DNA from: Plasmodium brasilianum | Taxonomy: Eukaryota > Apicomplexa > Aconoidasida > Haemosporida > Plasmodiidae | NCBI RefSeq assembly: GCF_023973825.1 | Contig: NC_090123.1 | Coordinates: forward strand, 1,781,501 to 1,845,500 | DNA: 64,000 nt | Direction: 5' to 3' | Part shown: positions 1-10,660 of the stretch, one piece after another | Position numbering within the stretch: position 1 is the first letter of the stretch | Layout: each line of letters starts with the position of its first letter | Notes under the pieces: model-generated | Seen by the model: only the letters and a program-made list of their open reading frames with translations | What the model was told of the DNA's origin: nothing | Database searches by the model: none | Position numbers and translations under genes: made by a program

Positions 1-1928
1 CTTTGGCCACTATCACGATTTTTACATTATATAGCGTATTCTATCAAACATTTCTTCCTGCACATGAATTTTTGTATGAATGTATAAGTATATGCATATA
101 TGTACATATATAATAAAAAAAATTGTTTATAATGAATTTATATAATTTTTAAATTTTCACATAAAAAACATAAAAATTCATATTTATATGTTATTATATG
201 AATAAAAAAAATATTTTGAGCATTATATGGGAAAAATTCGTTTAAGTGCAATTTTTACATATGTGCAATGTCTTAACTTTTCAAAGAATTTTAAGATAAC
301 AAAAATATACACATCTGCTGAGTATATTATAATAAATAGTTCAATAAATATATTTTTATTTTTTGTCGATTTTCTTGAAAGAGAAAAAAAAAAAAAAAAA
401 AAAGGAATATGTGTATAGAATATGAGAATTTTTTTAGAAGAAGCTTCTATATGTAGCTATAAACTTTTATGTTTAGCATTTATTATATATATATATATAT
501 ATTATGTTTATGTTTCATTTTTCTATTATTCACGTAAAAAAATTGACGAGTACCAGAGATTTACAGTTCATTTGTATCAAGATTTATTGATCGTTCATTT
601 TATATGAAAAACATTTATTCTCAATTGAATGAAAATAGTAGTAATCATTATATATATTCATTATTTTAATATATTATTGCTATTAGTAGAACTTAAAGTG
701 CTAGATATTTAGCGAATATAGGCATACGGCACTTTTTACGTTACTTTATTTTATAGAATAAGTTAAGCTGTTCCAAATAGTTTTTTGATTTCTATATGAA
801 ATAGAGTTTTTTTTCAAATATTTATTTTATTTTGTTGTTATTTACGTTCTTTTTACGAGTATGATGTCTTTTTTTGGATAATTATAAGGTTCCACATGAG
901 ACATATGCTCGCATTTTTTTTTTTTCCCTTAAGAATATTTTTTTAGTCAACAATTTTTTTTATTCTTAATTTTTTGTAATTTTTGGTGAGTTATTTTTTT
1001 TAAAATAATTTTTTTTTTAATATCTTTTGGTTAGTTTTTTTTTGAATAGAATTTATTGGGTACTTTTTTTTTATTTTTAATAGTTTTTGGTGAGTACATT
1101 TTTTTTTTAAATAGTTTTTTATGAGCATTTTTTGTTTTGAATTCCACAATATGAATACAAATTAATTACTGCTTATGTCTATAGGTGTTATAAATAAAAT
1201 AAATGATTAACTGTTATGTTATATCACTTGAGATGAAAAGATGGGTACTTGAAAAATAAGAAGTAAAGTATATAGTTAATAATAAAATTTTACTACGATT
1301 TTACTACGAAAACATTTTATTGTATTTACATGTTTTTTTGCGAAGATTTTTTTTTTTTTTTCTCTGTTATAAAATAAATTTCTTTTTTAAAATGAAATAA
1401 TTTTATTAAAAATTATTAGGTTAAAATGGAATATATTTAGAGATGAAAAGATATAGACAATGAAGTTCAATTTGAAAAATAAAATGTCAATATAAAATCA
1501 TTAAGTGGAACATTTTTTTTTAATTTATATATTTTTATAAATATTCTCATATTTTATGTATAAATATTTTTAAATTTAATGTATCCACTTAATGTAAAAT
1601 GTAATTATTACATGAGAGTTAAATATTTTTTTAAAGAATTGAGATAAGCGCAGTTTCTAGCAAGTTGAATAAATAAATAAATATATGTATAGTAGATAAA
1701 ATATTCAAGAAAATTAGGAAATAGATTTGTATAAGAAATGTTATTCTATATTTTTGAATTTTTGTATTTTTATTTTTTATTTTTTATTTTCATTTGGTGT
1801 ATAATGTTGCTATAATATTTTTCCTTAATAAAATATGCGTAAGTGTGTATATTTATACATTTACTAGTAATGTTTATATATATATATATATACATATATT
1901 TATACATTTTCAAGTTAAGGGTATAATT
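1..1928. other. AT-rich intergenic DNA, no gene supported
   Basis: This stretch consists of poly-A/T tracts, TA runs and short open frames of about 60 codons. In DNA this AT-rich such frames are expected by chance. No splice-flanked exon, export motif or recognisable family sequence was seen. A T-rich segment with repeated TTTTGGTGAGT-like words lies around 960-1130. Confidence 0.6.
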
Positions 1929-2050
1929 TTAACGATGGATATCTTGGTTCTTACAGTGATTAAAACCGCAGCAACATGTGATAAACAAAGAAAGTTTCAA
2001 TGAATGTAAATCATCTGAACGCTCAAAGTAAAATTCATCAATGTTTGAAG
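1929..2050 (+). pseudogene. degenerate 5.8S rRNA relic
   Basis: Starting at 1931 the sequence reads AACGATGGATATCTTGGTTC, which is the conserved 5' core of eukaryotic 5.8S rRNA with one change from the usual GGATGTCTTGG. It is followed by a diverged form of the universal GCAGC-AAATGCGATA block (here CCGCAGCAACATGTGATAA, 1967-1985). A diverged GAATCATC-GAAC block follows (AAATCATCTGAACGCTCAAAG, 2008-2028, quoted in part). The order and spacing match 5.8S rRNA, but the substitutions fall in normally invariant positions and the 3' part is not recognisable. I saw no 18S 3' end upstream and no 28S 5' end downstream. It is therefore most likely a dispersed, non-functional fragment of an rDNA unit. 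A short ORF at 1794-2003 overlaps it by chance. Confidence 0.72.
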
Positions 2051-5000
2051 TGAACAAAGGTGAGCTTATATTGTTTAATATTATTTCATATGATATAGTT
2101 AAAATCGTCAGCTCACATAATTTCTGTATCGTGTTATTTTACAATATAGTAGGAAAATTTTTGTGCATTTTCCCAGAAAAATGATTCGGAATTTACATTA
2201 GAAATGAAAATTTTACTATCAGCTTATTAAAAGTCTGTAAATGAATAAAAACACTTTTACATGGCAAAAATATAAATTAGAATTTTATGTTTTTTTGAAA
2301 CATATATTTTTTTTTTTGTTATATTTACACTTTTAACAATTAAAATAATATTGTGTAAAATATACTATTGACACATAAATAATATACTAATTTTTATAAT
2401 AAAGTACATTATTTTAATTGTTTTAATGTATTATAATTGTGATACTTTGCTTTTAGCCTTCATGTTAGAGGAAACGTTTTAATTTCAAGTGTAAACTTTA
2501 ATAGTTTACTGTTATGCTGTTAGTAGAAAATAAAGTATTCTATTTTAATTTATTGCATTATTTTAAAAAAATAATAAACATATTCGGATTTTCATAAGAA
2601 AAAAATAGGAGGTACATTTTAAACTATAAGGAATTTTTTGATTTTTTTTGGGGTTTCCAATAAGAGTTTGTATACGTGTAAAAATGTTCTTTATTACTAT
2701 GTATAACAGAAGAAACATTTATTCTTTATATGTTTGAATAAACACTGAATGTATATTTATATTTATATATATATATGTGGGAAGAACTTGATAATTTACG
2801 TTATATTTTTTTGTGTAATGGAGTCATTCATTTAAGTTCGTTTCGTGTGTTGTCAAAAGCAGAAATGCCTAAGTGTAGTCCTATTTATAGGCATATGTTT
2901 CCTGTCATTGATTCCTTTTGATAGTGCACATATGTTTATGTGCATTAATGGTATATATATATATGTATATTTGTTTATTTATATTTTTATATGTATATAT
3001 TTTTAAAAGTAATTTTTTGTACCAAAAAGAAAAGTAAAAATTAATTAGGAGAATTAAAATATTATAATAATATACATTATTATTGTAAGCTAAATATTAT
3101 TTCCTCGTAACAAAGAATTTAAATTAACATAGTTATGTGAAGGAAATATATTTTACCATTTCGTATTTATGAACGAAAGTATACTTCAGAATTCCATGAA
3201 TTTTCCAAAAAGCTACTTATTTAAGGTATATTTTCAAGGAAAATCATTAATCTGTTTTACTTATCATTGGAATATTTCCATTTATTTTATATTTATTTTT
3301 TTGGATTAAATGTTTGTGAAATTCATACAAAAAATGTATATATATATATTTTTTTTATGAATTATATTTTTAATTGTTAAAGAGAAATTTACGAAAAAAT
3401 GTATAAGATGGTACATATCTCATGTTGAATTTTTGAAGCGTACTTTGACATTTTATAATGTGTAAACAGCTTAATTCATAACTTAAATTTTGAGATATGG
3501 AAAGATGCAGTTATTTTTATATTTTGGGAATGAACAATTTATACAATAAAATTTAATTGGCCTTTGCCTGTTTCATTAATTTTAATAGGATGGATGTGTT
3601 CGTTATTTATAAAAATATAAAAAATTATTCTAATTTTTCATTTTATAATCATATTCTTTTGTTAAAAATATGCAAACTAAAATTTTTTTTTTTTTTATAT
3701 TGATGAAGTATGAGCTATAAAGTTTTTTTTTAAGGAAAGTATGCCTTAAAATAAATGTTGGCAGTTAACTTTTATCTCATTTGTACCCGTTTTAAATTTA
3801 TCAGTTCGTTATAACATCAATTTTCTTATAAATTGTTTATTTACTGTAATTCACTATATATTTTTTTTTCCCAGTTGTTATCGCCTTTCTCATATTTGTT
3901 GCATTTCTTTTTTGTTTTGTCTTTTTAATCTTTCTAATTCTTCTAATCTTTCTAGTCTTTCTTGTTATTCTACTATTTTTTGTTTTGTTTTTTTTGTAAT
4001 TAATTGAAATTTTACATTTATCAAAAAGTAAAAAAAAAAAAATTTGAATAAGGTGCTTGTTCAATTTTCATTGCGTATATTAAAATAAATAAATAGATAT
4101 AGCAACGACAACTTGATAAATAGATTTATTTTTTTTAATTTCAATCTACGCAAAAATAAAACCAATTAATTGAAGTTATAAATTTATTACACTGAAATAT
4201 TATATATGTAAATTTTCATTTCTTTCATTCTAAAAAAGAGAATTAACAAATATAAATTTGCATATACAAGTGTAAGAAATTTATTTAAATAAAAACATAC
4301 AAAATCATAAATTAAAAATATGTTTTTTTTTTCTTTATAAATATTTTGATTTTAGCTAGATATTCAAATATATATTAGAATATATTATATTATCGTTCTC
4401 TCATTGTTTTATTATATATTCGCATTAATGTCACTTTAAAAGTGAAAAAATTAAAAATTTTTTAAGAGTTTTATTTCCCGATGTCACATGGTACAGTGAT
4501 AAGCGTAACAAAATTAATTTAATGAATCGGACAAATTTGCCTTTATTTTATTTTTTTGTAATATTCATTTATCTTTCCATATATCTAAGTATTTTATAAT
4601 TTTTTTAATATTATCGTGGAAATATTTGGAAATAGTTATATAAAGTGTAAAATCTTTTTTAGAATTATTTAAGGAGGTAGGGAAATTTTTGTCATTTTCA
4701 TTTTAATATGTTATTTATGTTAATTTTGTTTCTTTTTATTATTAGTTAAAATATACCTGTATGTTTTAATTTTCATTTGATAGTTTATTTATTTTAAAGT
4801 AAAATTTTGATTTTATTATATTTATATAACACTAATGTATATACATAATAATTTGATTCTTTATTTTTTATATTTAAGCGGAGAACAAAAATATGTTGAA
4901 TATTTCATACTAATTTTTAAAACTCAAGAATATATAAAATTTTTTAAGGAGGCGTAACATGTTGAATTATATAGTAGTACTCATAAGTAAGAACTAGAGT

Positions 5001-7679
5001 ACACAATGTTAACACATAATTATTTATATTTTGTAAAGGATATAATAAGTTCTATAAAAATTTTTTATATAGGCATACATATTTCTTCGTATATTACTTA
5101 CAAGAAAATGCATAAAGCCTCTTTTTTATGTATCAACAGAAATATAAATTTTGTTAATACAAAGAATACATTTCTTACAAATGTGGATTTATTTTCATTG
5201 ATCACTTTTCATAGTAATATAAATTATATCAAGCCTTAAAATACATGATCATACACACACATATATATATATATTAATTTATTTATATTATTTAATTGTT
5301 ATCATATATTATTGAATGAAAAACAACCTAATGAATATTACACTTGTATATACACATTACTCGAATAAAATAAAGAACTAGATATTAATGAGAAATGTGC
5401 TAAATACATTTACTATATGTGCAAATATATGATATGGTGCCTAAGAAAAAAAGAAAAAAGAAAAAATAAGAAAGTAAAAAGCAAGTAAAGAAATATTAAG
5501 GGGTAAATATGTTTTGTGTCTTTTATGATGATAAAAATAAAATTTTATTCCATTAACGTGAAGAATAATACATATATTCTTAATTTAATTATTATTATTA
5601 ATATATTTTTTTTTTTTATGAATTAATAGGGAAGGATTTTTCAATATTACGATCTACTAGTATTTTAATTATTAGCTTTGTTGTTTTAACGTAGGTAATG
5701 TAAATACAATAAATTTTCATTAAATGTATAACTTTGTTATTGAGTTTATAATGTCTATTACTGTACATTATGAAAAACATGAATAAATAATTCTCATATA
5801 ATAAAGAATAATTTAAATTATGCGTTTTATATTAAAGAGAAGAAAAGTCAATCTAAAGGATTCATTGTTTATACAAATATACATTTTTCTGTAATCTAAT
5901 TATATATGTTAATTTCATTAAGTATAAAATAACAATGGACAGTATGTTTTAGGAGATTTATTGTATACACTTCAGGGAAAATACAAGCTACAATATATTT
6001 TGTGGATTTCAGTAGTAAATAGATATAAATGTATCTTAGAGTAATAGAACTTCTGAAAGTTATCTAAATTTAAAGCATTACCCATAGAAATATATTTTAA
6101 AGTGTTTATAATTTGAATAGAAAAAAAAGAAAATATTGATATGGAAAAAAAGAAATAATGCTGATTATTATGGGTACCATTAATAAATTTATTGTTACAA
6201 TAATCTTAAGATCAAAGGAAAAATGATTTAAATATTGAAATAGATATGATAAGATATTAAATGCATCTTTATATTTTATAATCTATTATTTAATTCTTCA
6301 AGAATATGAAATTAGAAATGTTGATCTCCTCCTAAAATACAAAAAGGATAGGAAAGTTGAAGAAAATTTTTAAATATATAAAAAAAATAATGAAGAAATA
6401 ATGATAATGAAAAATATTCATTTGACAAGAAAAAAAGAAAAAACACACACACACATATATAAATATATATATATATGAGCAAAAACATACAAATTTTTTA
6501 ATTTTTCTTTTTTGCACATATTTTTTGTTGGACATATTTTTCAATGTTTATTTTATTGAGTTATACATCCACGTTTATTATGTATTATTGGAAAATAACA
6601 TCAAAAAAAAAAAAAAAAAAAGAATATATTAAAAATAAATATTATAAATAAATTGATTGCTCTGTTTTTTCGTGTAATTTTATCTTTCCTTTTGGTATTT
6701 TTTTAAGGAAATATATGGATATTTGAGTAATAATATTTGAAAAATATGAAACTTAATTTTTTCGCTATATAAGTACTGTATATTTCTCTTAATAAAAATC
6801 AAATTATTTATGACTTATTTATCTTTTGATGTATAACAATACAGTTTTTTCCTATGTATTTTTTTCTTAAAGTGAAATTAAAATCAGCATTATTGATTTA
6901 TTTATTTGAAATAGTGGAACGCTGATCTTTTATTAGCAATATTTTTTGTACTTTCTTAAATTTTTTTTTTTTTTCTTAGTATAAGTGACCTATTTAAATT
7001 AAATGTAGATAATTTTTTTATTTTTAATGTATGCTCCTAAATGAAAGCTTAATTTAAATTTATTATAAAACAAAAAAACATCGATATTCTTAAACTTTAA
7101 TATGCAAATATATATATATATAATGCTATTACCAGGACATTTACCATTTCATATAAGAATATAATTGTTATATATATATAATATCCCTGTACATTATTGT
7201 ATTTTCCTTTAAAATGTGTAATTATGATATGAATTATTACCAAGTGGAATCTAACATAATTTTTATCTATAGTTAAATGACTAAAACTCTGTCAATATTT
7301 CGCATTACGATGGTAAATTAAATTTTCGTATTTCCTTTTATTTTATTTATTCTTTATTTAATTACTTGTTATTATTATTTTTTTTTAAATATACGAAAAA
7401 TTATCCTCAAACGAATTTTTTTTTTTTTTTTTTTTTATAGGAATATCCATAAATTTTGATGAATTATTAATAAATAATTCATTTATATTTTAATAAATTC
7501 GTTGAATATAATATATTTTAACTACTTATGTGGAGAAAATACATTTACAATTTTTTATATTTTAATTCATTTATTGCTAAAAATATATATAGAGTTATTT
7601 TTATCCCTTAACACACTAACTATTATTATAGCTAAGGATACACACAATACAATTAATTTTACTTTTAGAAAAAGAGAAA
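2051..7679. other. long AT-rich intergenic region
   Basis: No gene is supported here. The open frames at 3837-4064 (-), 5006-5239 (+) and 6332-6544 (-) are low-complexity Lys/Ile/Phe/Tyr sequences without splice context or family features. Two perfect inverted repeats lie close together: arms of 7 nt at 2865-2871 and 2888-2894, and arms of 8 nt at 2925-2932 and 2937-2944. The rest is homopolymer and TA-rich DNA. Confidence 0.55.
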
Positions 7680-8003
7680 ATGATGAATAAGAAATACAAT
7701 ATCTTGAATATATCCATGATACATGAGGAAAATAAAAATATATCTAAAAGTTTTTTAAATGTGCATTTTGAAACATTAAAAAGGTGTCGGAGGAGAGACA
7801 AAATAAATGAACTTGTTTTGTTTCTTAAAACTTTTATTTTTACATTTTTATTATGGACGGATCTATGCTTTAATGATGTAAGATAATAATAGCACTTTTA
7901 ATTGTGTACATTTTTTTAATTATTCAAATTTTTTCTTCGTATTTTTTCTATGTTGTAATTTTTAAAATTTGGTTAGCACGTAAATTAATGCATATATGTA
8001 CAC

Positions 8004-8045
<42 letters not shown>

Positions 8046-10058
8046 TTTTTTTTTTTTTTGTACATTCAATGTTTTGTTAATTTTTAGCATACCTTCGGTA
8101 AATCATGGGATAATAATAATCATCTAGAGAATATATTTTATTATAAAAATATTCGAGCATTAACAGAAAATGAGTACGATGTGAAAACATATTATAAAGT
8201 ACTAGTTGCGAATTTTAAAGATAAATTTCTTGAAAATGAAGGGAAAATAAATCCAAAAACAAACACATTAAAATTAAATAGTAAATTGAGAAACGAAGAT
8301 GAGAATGTGAAACCTAAACGCAAATTATTAAAAGTAAAATTAAATGAAAAACTGAGCACTAAATATGAAAATGTGAAACCTGAATATAAATTATTAAAAG
8401 TTAAATTTAAGGATAATTTAAAAAGAAAAGGAGAGAGTAAGAAGTGTAAAAACAGAAAAGGTTATATAAATGTTTATGACATTGATGGAAATACTCATAG
8501 TAAGAATAGGAATGTTAATTATAATTTTAATTCATATGAGGAAAGAATGTTTCCTGCTTTTCAGAGACATATTGTGAACATAGTAAAAAATAATGGAGAT
8601 TATAAAAATTCATATGAGAGTCGCATTATACGGGAATATTCAAACGAACATAAAAAGTTTGTGGGATATAGTAACTATGATCAAAACGGAAAAGAATATA
8701 TACATAGAAATGAAAATGATAATGGCGATGGCGATGGTGATGGGGATGAAAATGGAAATGGAAGTGAATATGGGGAGGAAAGTGGAGATATAAATGAAGA
8801 TAAGGAAAAAGATGGAAATGGAAACGAATGTAAGGAAGAAGATGCAAATGAAGATAGAAATGATAGTGTATATGGAAGTGGAGGTGGAAGTGGAGGTGGA
8901 AGTGGAGATGGAAGTGGAGATGGAAGTGGAGATGGAAATAGAAATGGAAATGGAAATGGAGATGGAAATAAAAACGATGGAAATGGAAATGAAGATAAAG
9001 ATGGTGACGACAAGGAAAATAATGAATCGAATGATAAGAACGATGAAGAAAAAGATGAGAATGAAAATTCAGATGACACGGAAAATAAAGATAAAAATGA
9101 CGATATTGCGGAAAATGAATATAACAAACCAAACGTGATAGAAGTTGAAGAGGTAAAAGAGGAAAAAATGTTAAGAGAACAAAATTCTTTAAATGAATCT
9201 GCAATAGTAAATGGAGAGGATATGTTATATGAAGAGAAAGGGGAAAATACAATTAATACAAAAAATGAGGATAGTGAAATTCAAAAGAAATTAGAAAAAG
9301 GAAAAGAAGATGTTATTGATGATACAATATTAGAAATGACTGAGCATAATGAAAAGGAAACATATAAAAATTTTGACGAAGATAGTGGAAAAAATATATC
9401 TGTAAATTTTTTTAGAGGTAAATCTGTGAAAAAAATGAAATTTTATAATATAATAGAAGGAAATATAAAAATTATAAAAGGGTATGTAGATAAAATGATA
9501 AATTGGTGTTTGACGGAATATGATATCTTAAAAAAAATAATAGAAAATTACTTAGGGGACAATATAAATAAAAATAAGCATGCAGATACAAATGTAAAAG
9601 AAACGGGAATTTTAAGAAAAAATATTATTGAATTTACATATATTACTGATGACAAAAAAGATAATGAAGATAGAAAAGCAGAAGAAAACAGAAGTGCAGG
9701 TGAAATAACATCTGAAAAAACTAAAAATGTACTACTAGCAAACATAGGTGAATCATTTATAATGAGTATATTAGAAAAAACAAGTGATATAGCTAAAAAA
9801 GGTGCATTATATATAGATGCTATGTTAGATAATATTTGTGCATTAGCTAAAAAGGGTGCATCATATATAAATAGTAAGTTATATAATATTGTTAATTTTG
9901 CTAAAAAATGTGCATTATATATAGAGGGTAGATTGAATAAAACATGTATGTTAGCTAAAAAACGTGCAGTCGATATAATGGGTATGTTAGAAGAAATTAG
10001 TGATATAGCTAGAATATATGCAATAAATATAATTGGTGCACTATATAAAATTGGCTAA
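7680..10058 (+). CDS. Plasmodium exported protein, unknown function (PEXEL, Gly/Asp-rich, 18-aa helical repeats)
   Basis: I read two exons, 7680-7877 and 8088-10058, joined in phase 0 over a 210-nt GT-AG intron (donor gtaaga, acceptor tttttag), giving 722 aa. Exon 1 carries a recessed hydrophobic segment (about residues 44-64). Exon 2 opens with HTFGKSW and then a canonical PEXEL, RALTE, at residues 89-93 (8154-8168), so the product is probably cleaved in the ER by plasmepsin V and exported to the red cell. A basic region follows with two or three copies of an NVKPxxKLLKVK-like unit. Residues about 278-407 are an acidic Gly/Asp/Asn/Glu low-complexity block. Residues about 613-720 form six 18-residue repeats of the pattern xxx[LI]Axxxxxx[I]xxx[L]. 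The start is at tandem ATGs, and either could be used. The family is unnamed here; it shares its architecture with the gene at 19.1 kb. The 3' end looks truncated, because the repeat pattern continues past the stop. Confidence 0.85.
8871..8978 (+). repeat. GGAAGT/GGAGRT hexanucleotide repeat within exon 2
   Basis: Tandem 6-nt and 12-nt units (GGAAGTGGAGGT, GGAAGTGGAGAT, then GGAAAT) encode GSGGGSGGGSGDGSGDG followed by NGNG-type sequence. The strand is almost pure purine plus T, so several other frames stay open across it and give spurious ORFs on both strands. The array is likely to vary in length between isolates. Confidence 0.85.
9726..10049 (+). repeat. six tandem 54-nt (18-aa) coding repeats
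   Basis: Six in-frame 54-nt units encode 18-residue repeats, such as TSDIAKKGALYIDAMLDN, ICALAKKGASYINSKLYN and IVNFAKKCALYIEGRLNK. The first (NVLLANIGESFIMSILEK) and the last (ISDIARIYAINIIGALYK) are the most diverged. Ala at position 5, Ile at 12 and Leu at 16 recur in nearly all copies. A seventh, in-frame copy begins at 10050 but is cut by the TAA at 10056-10058. Confidence 0.85.
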
Positions 10059-10660
10059 CTACTTAAAAGGGATGCATTAGCTAAAATGTGGTCCAAAGAT
10101 AAAATAGGATTGGAAGATAGAATGGGATAAGCTGATATTTAAGCTGATATTTAGGGTTAGGAATTAAAGTGGGAGCAGAAGATAAAAAGATATTTGAAAA
10201 TTAAAATGATATATGAAGATAAAAAGGGTGCATTATCTAAATATGGGTGCAGCATCTAAATATGGGTGCAGTAACTTAATATGGGTGCAGTAACTTAATA
10301 TGGGTGCGGTAGCTAAAAATTCTATCAAATTTAAAAATAAATCGACTCTTAAAAAGCGTGTAAATAAATATTGAAGATATTTAAAAAATATAAGAGATAA
10401 TTTAGATAACAGAATTTATGTAAAAAGTGATGAAATTGTTAACAAAGATGAAGAAGCTAATGAAAATATTAAATATCATAGAAGAGAAAATGGAAATTAA
10501 AAAAAAAAATAAATATAAATAGAAATAAGAACATTCGAAAATATTAAACGATATGTACACATGTTGCAAAAAATATAGAAGTAAATATAGGAATATAAAG
10601 AGATACGGAAAAAAGAAAATATGCATGATAGGTACAATTAAAAATTAAGTTAATGATAAT
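10059..10660 (+). pseudogene. decayed 3' extension of the upstream exported-protein gene
   Basis: Directly after the stop, the same frame reads LLKRDALAKMWSKDK, which fits the LAKKxA pattern of the upstream 18-aa repeats. Further on, GGTGCATTA-CTAAA words recur out of frame. The strand stays purine-rich like coding DNA, and an open frame of about 37 codons (Asp/Glu/Asn/Lys-rich) lies at 10389-10500. Scattered stops and frameshifts make it non-coding now. The simplest reading is that the gene was once longer. Whether the stop is fixed or an assembly error cannot be decided here. Confidence 0.6.
10239..10314 (+). repeat. four tandem 19-nt repeats
   Basis: Four contiguous 19-nt units follow the form WAATATGGGTGCRGYANCT (10239-10257, 10258-10276, 10277-10295, 10296-10314). 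A partial related unit precedes them at 10221-10238. The 19-nt period is not a multiple of three, so the array arose after coding constraint was lost. Its core, GGTGCA...CTAAA, resembles the GCTAAAAAAGGTGCA core of the 54-nt coding repeats upstream. Confidence 0.85.

Noticed and set aside
1794..2003. 69-codon (+) ORF
   Set aside because: Its second half is the 5.8S rRNA relic read as protein; the first half is TA repeat.
8593..9252. Several ORFs in other frames, including a 208-codon (-) frame and 148- and 114-codon frames
   Set aside because: They overlap the purine-rich repeat of the 7.7 kb gene, have extreme His/Leu/Phe, Ser/Phe/Pro or Met/Glu/Lys composition, and are shadows of the frame that carries the PEXEL.
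9548..9745. 65-codon (-) ORF
   Set aside because: Antisense shadow of exon 2 of the 7.7 kb exported-protein gene.
10150..10165. TTTAGGGTTAGG, telomere-like word (also TAGGGTTAGG near 17262)
   Set aside because: Single occurrences, not tandem; no telomere or telomere-associated repeat array is present.
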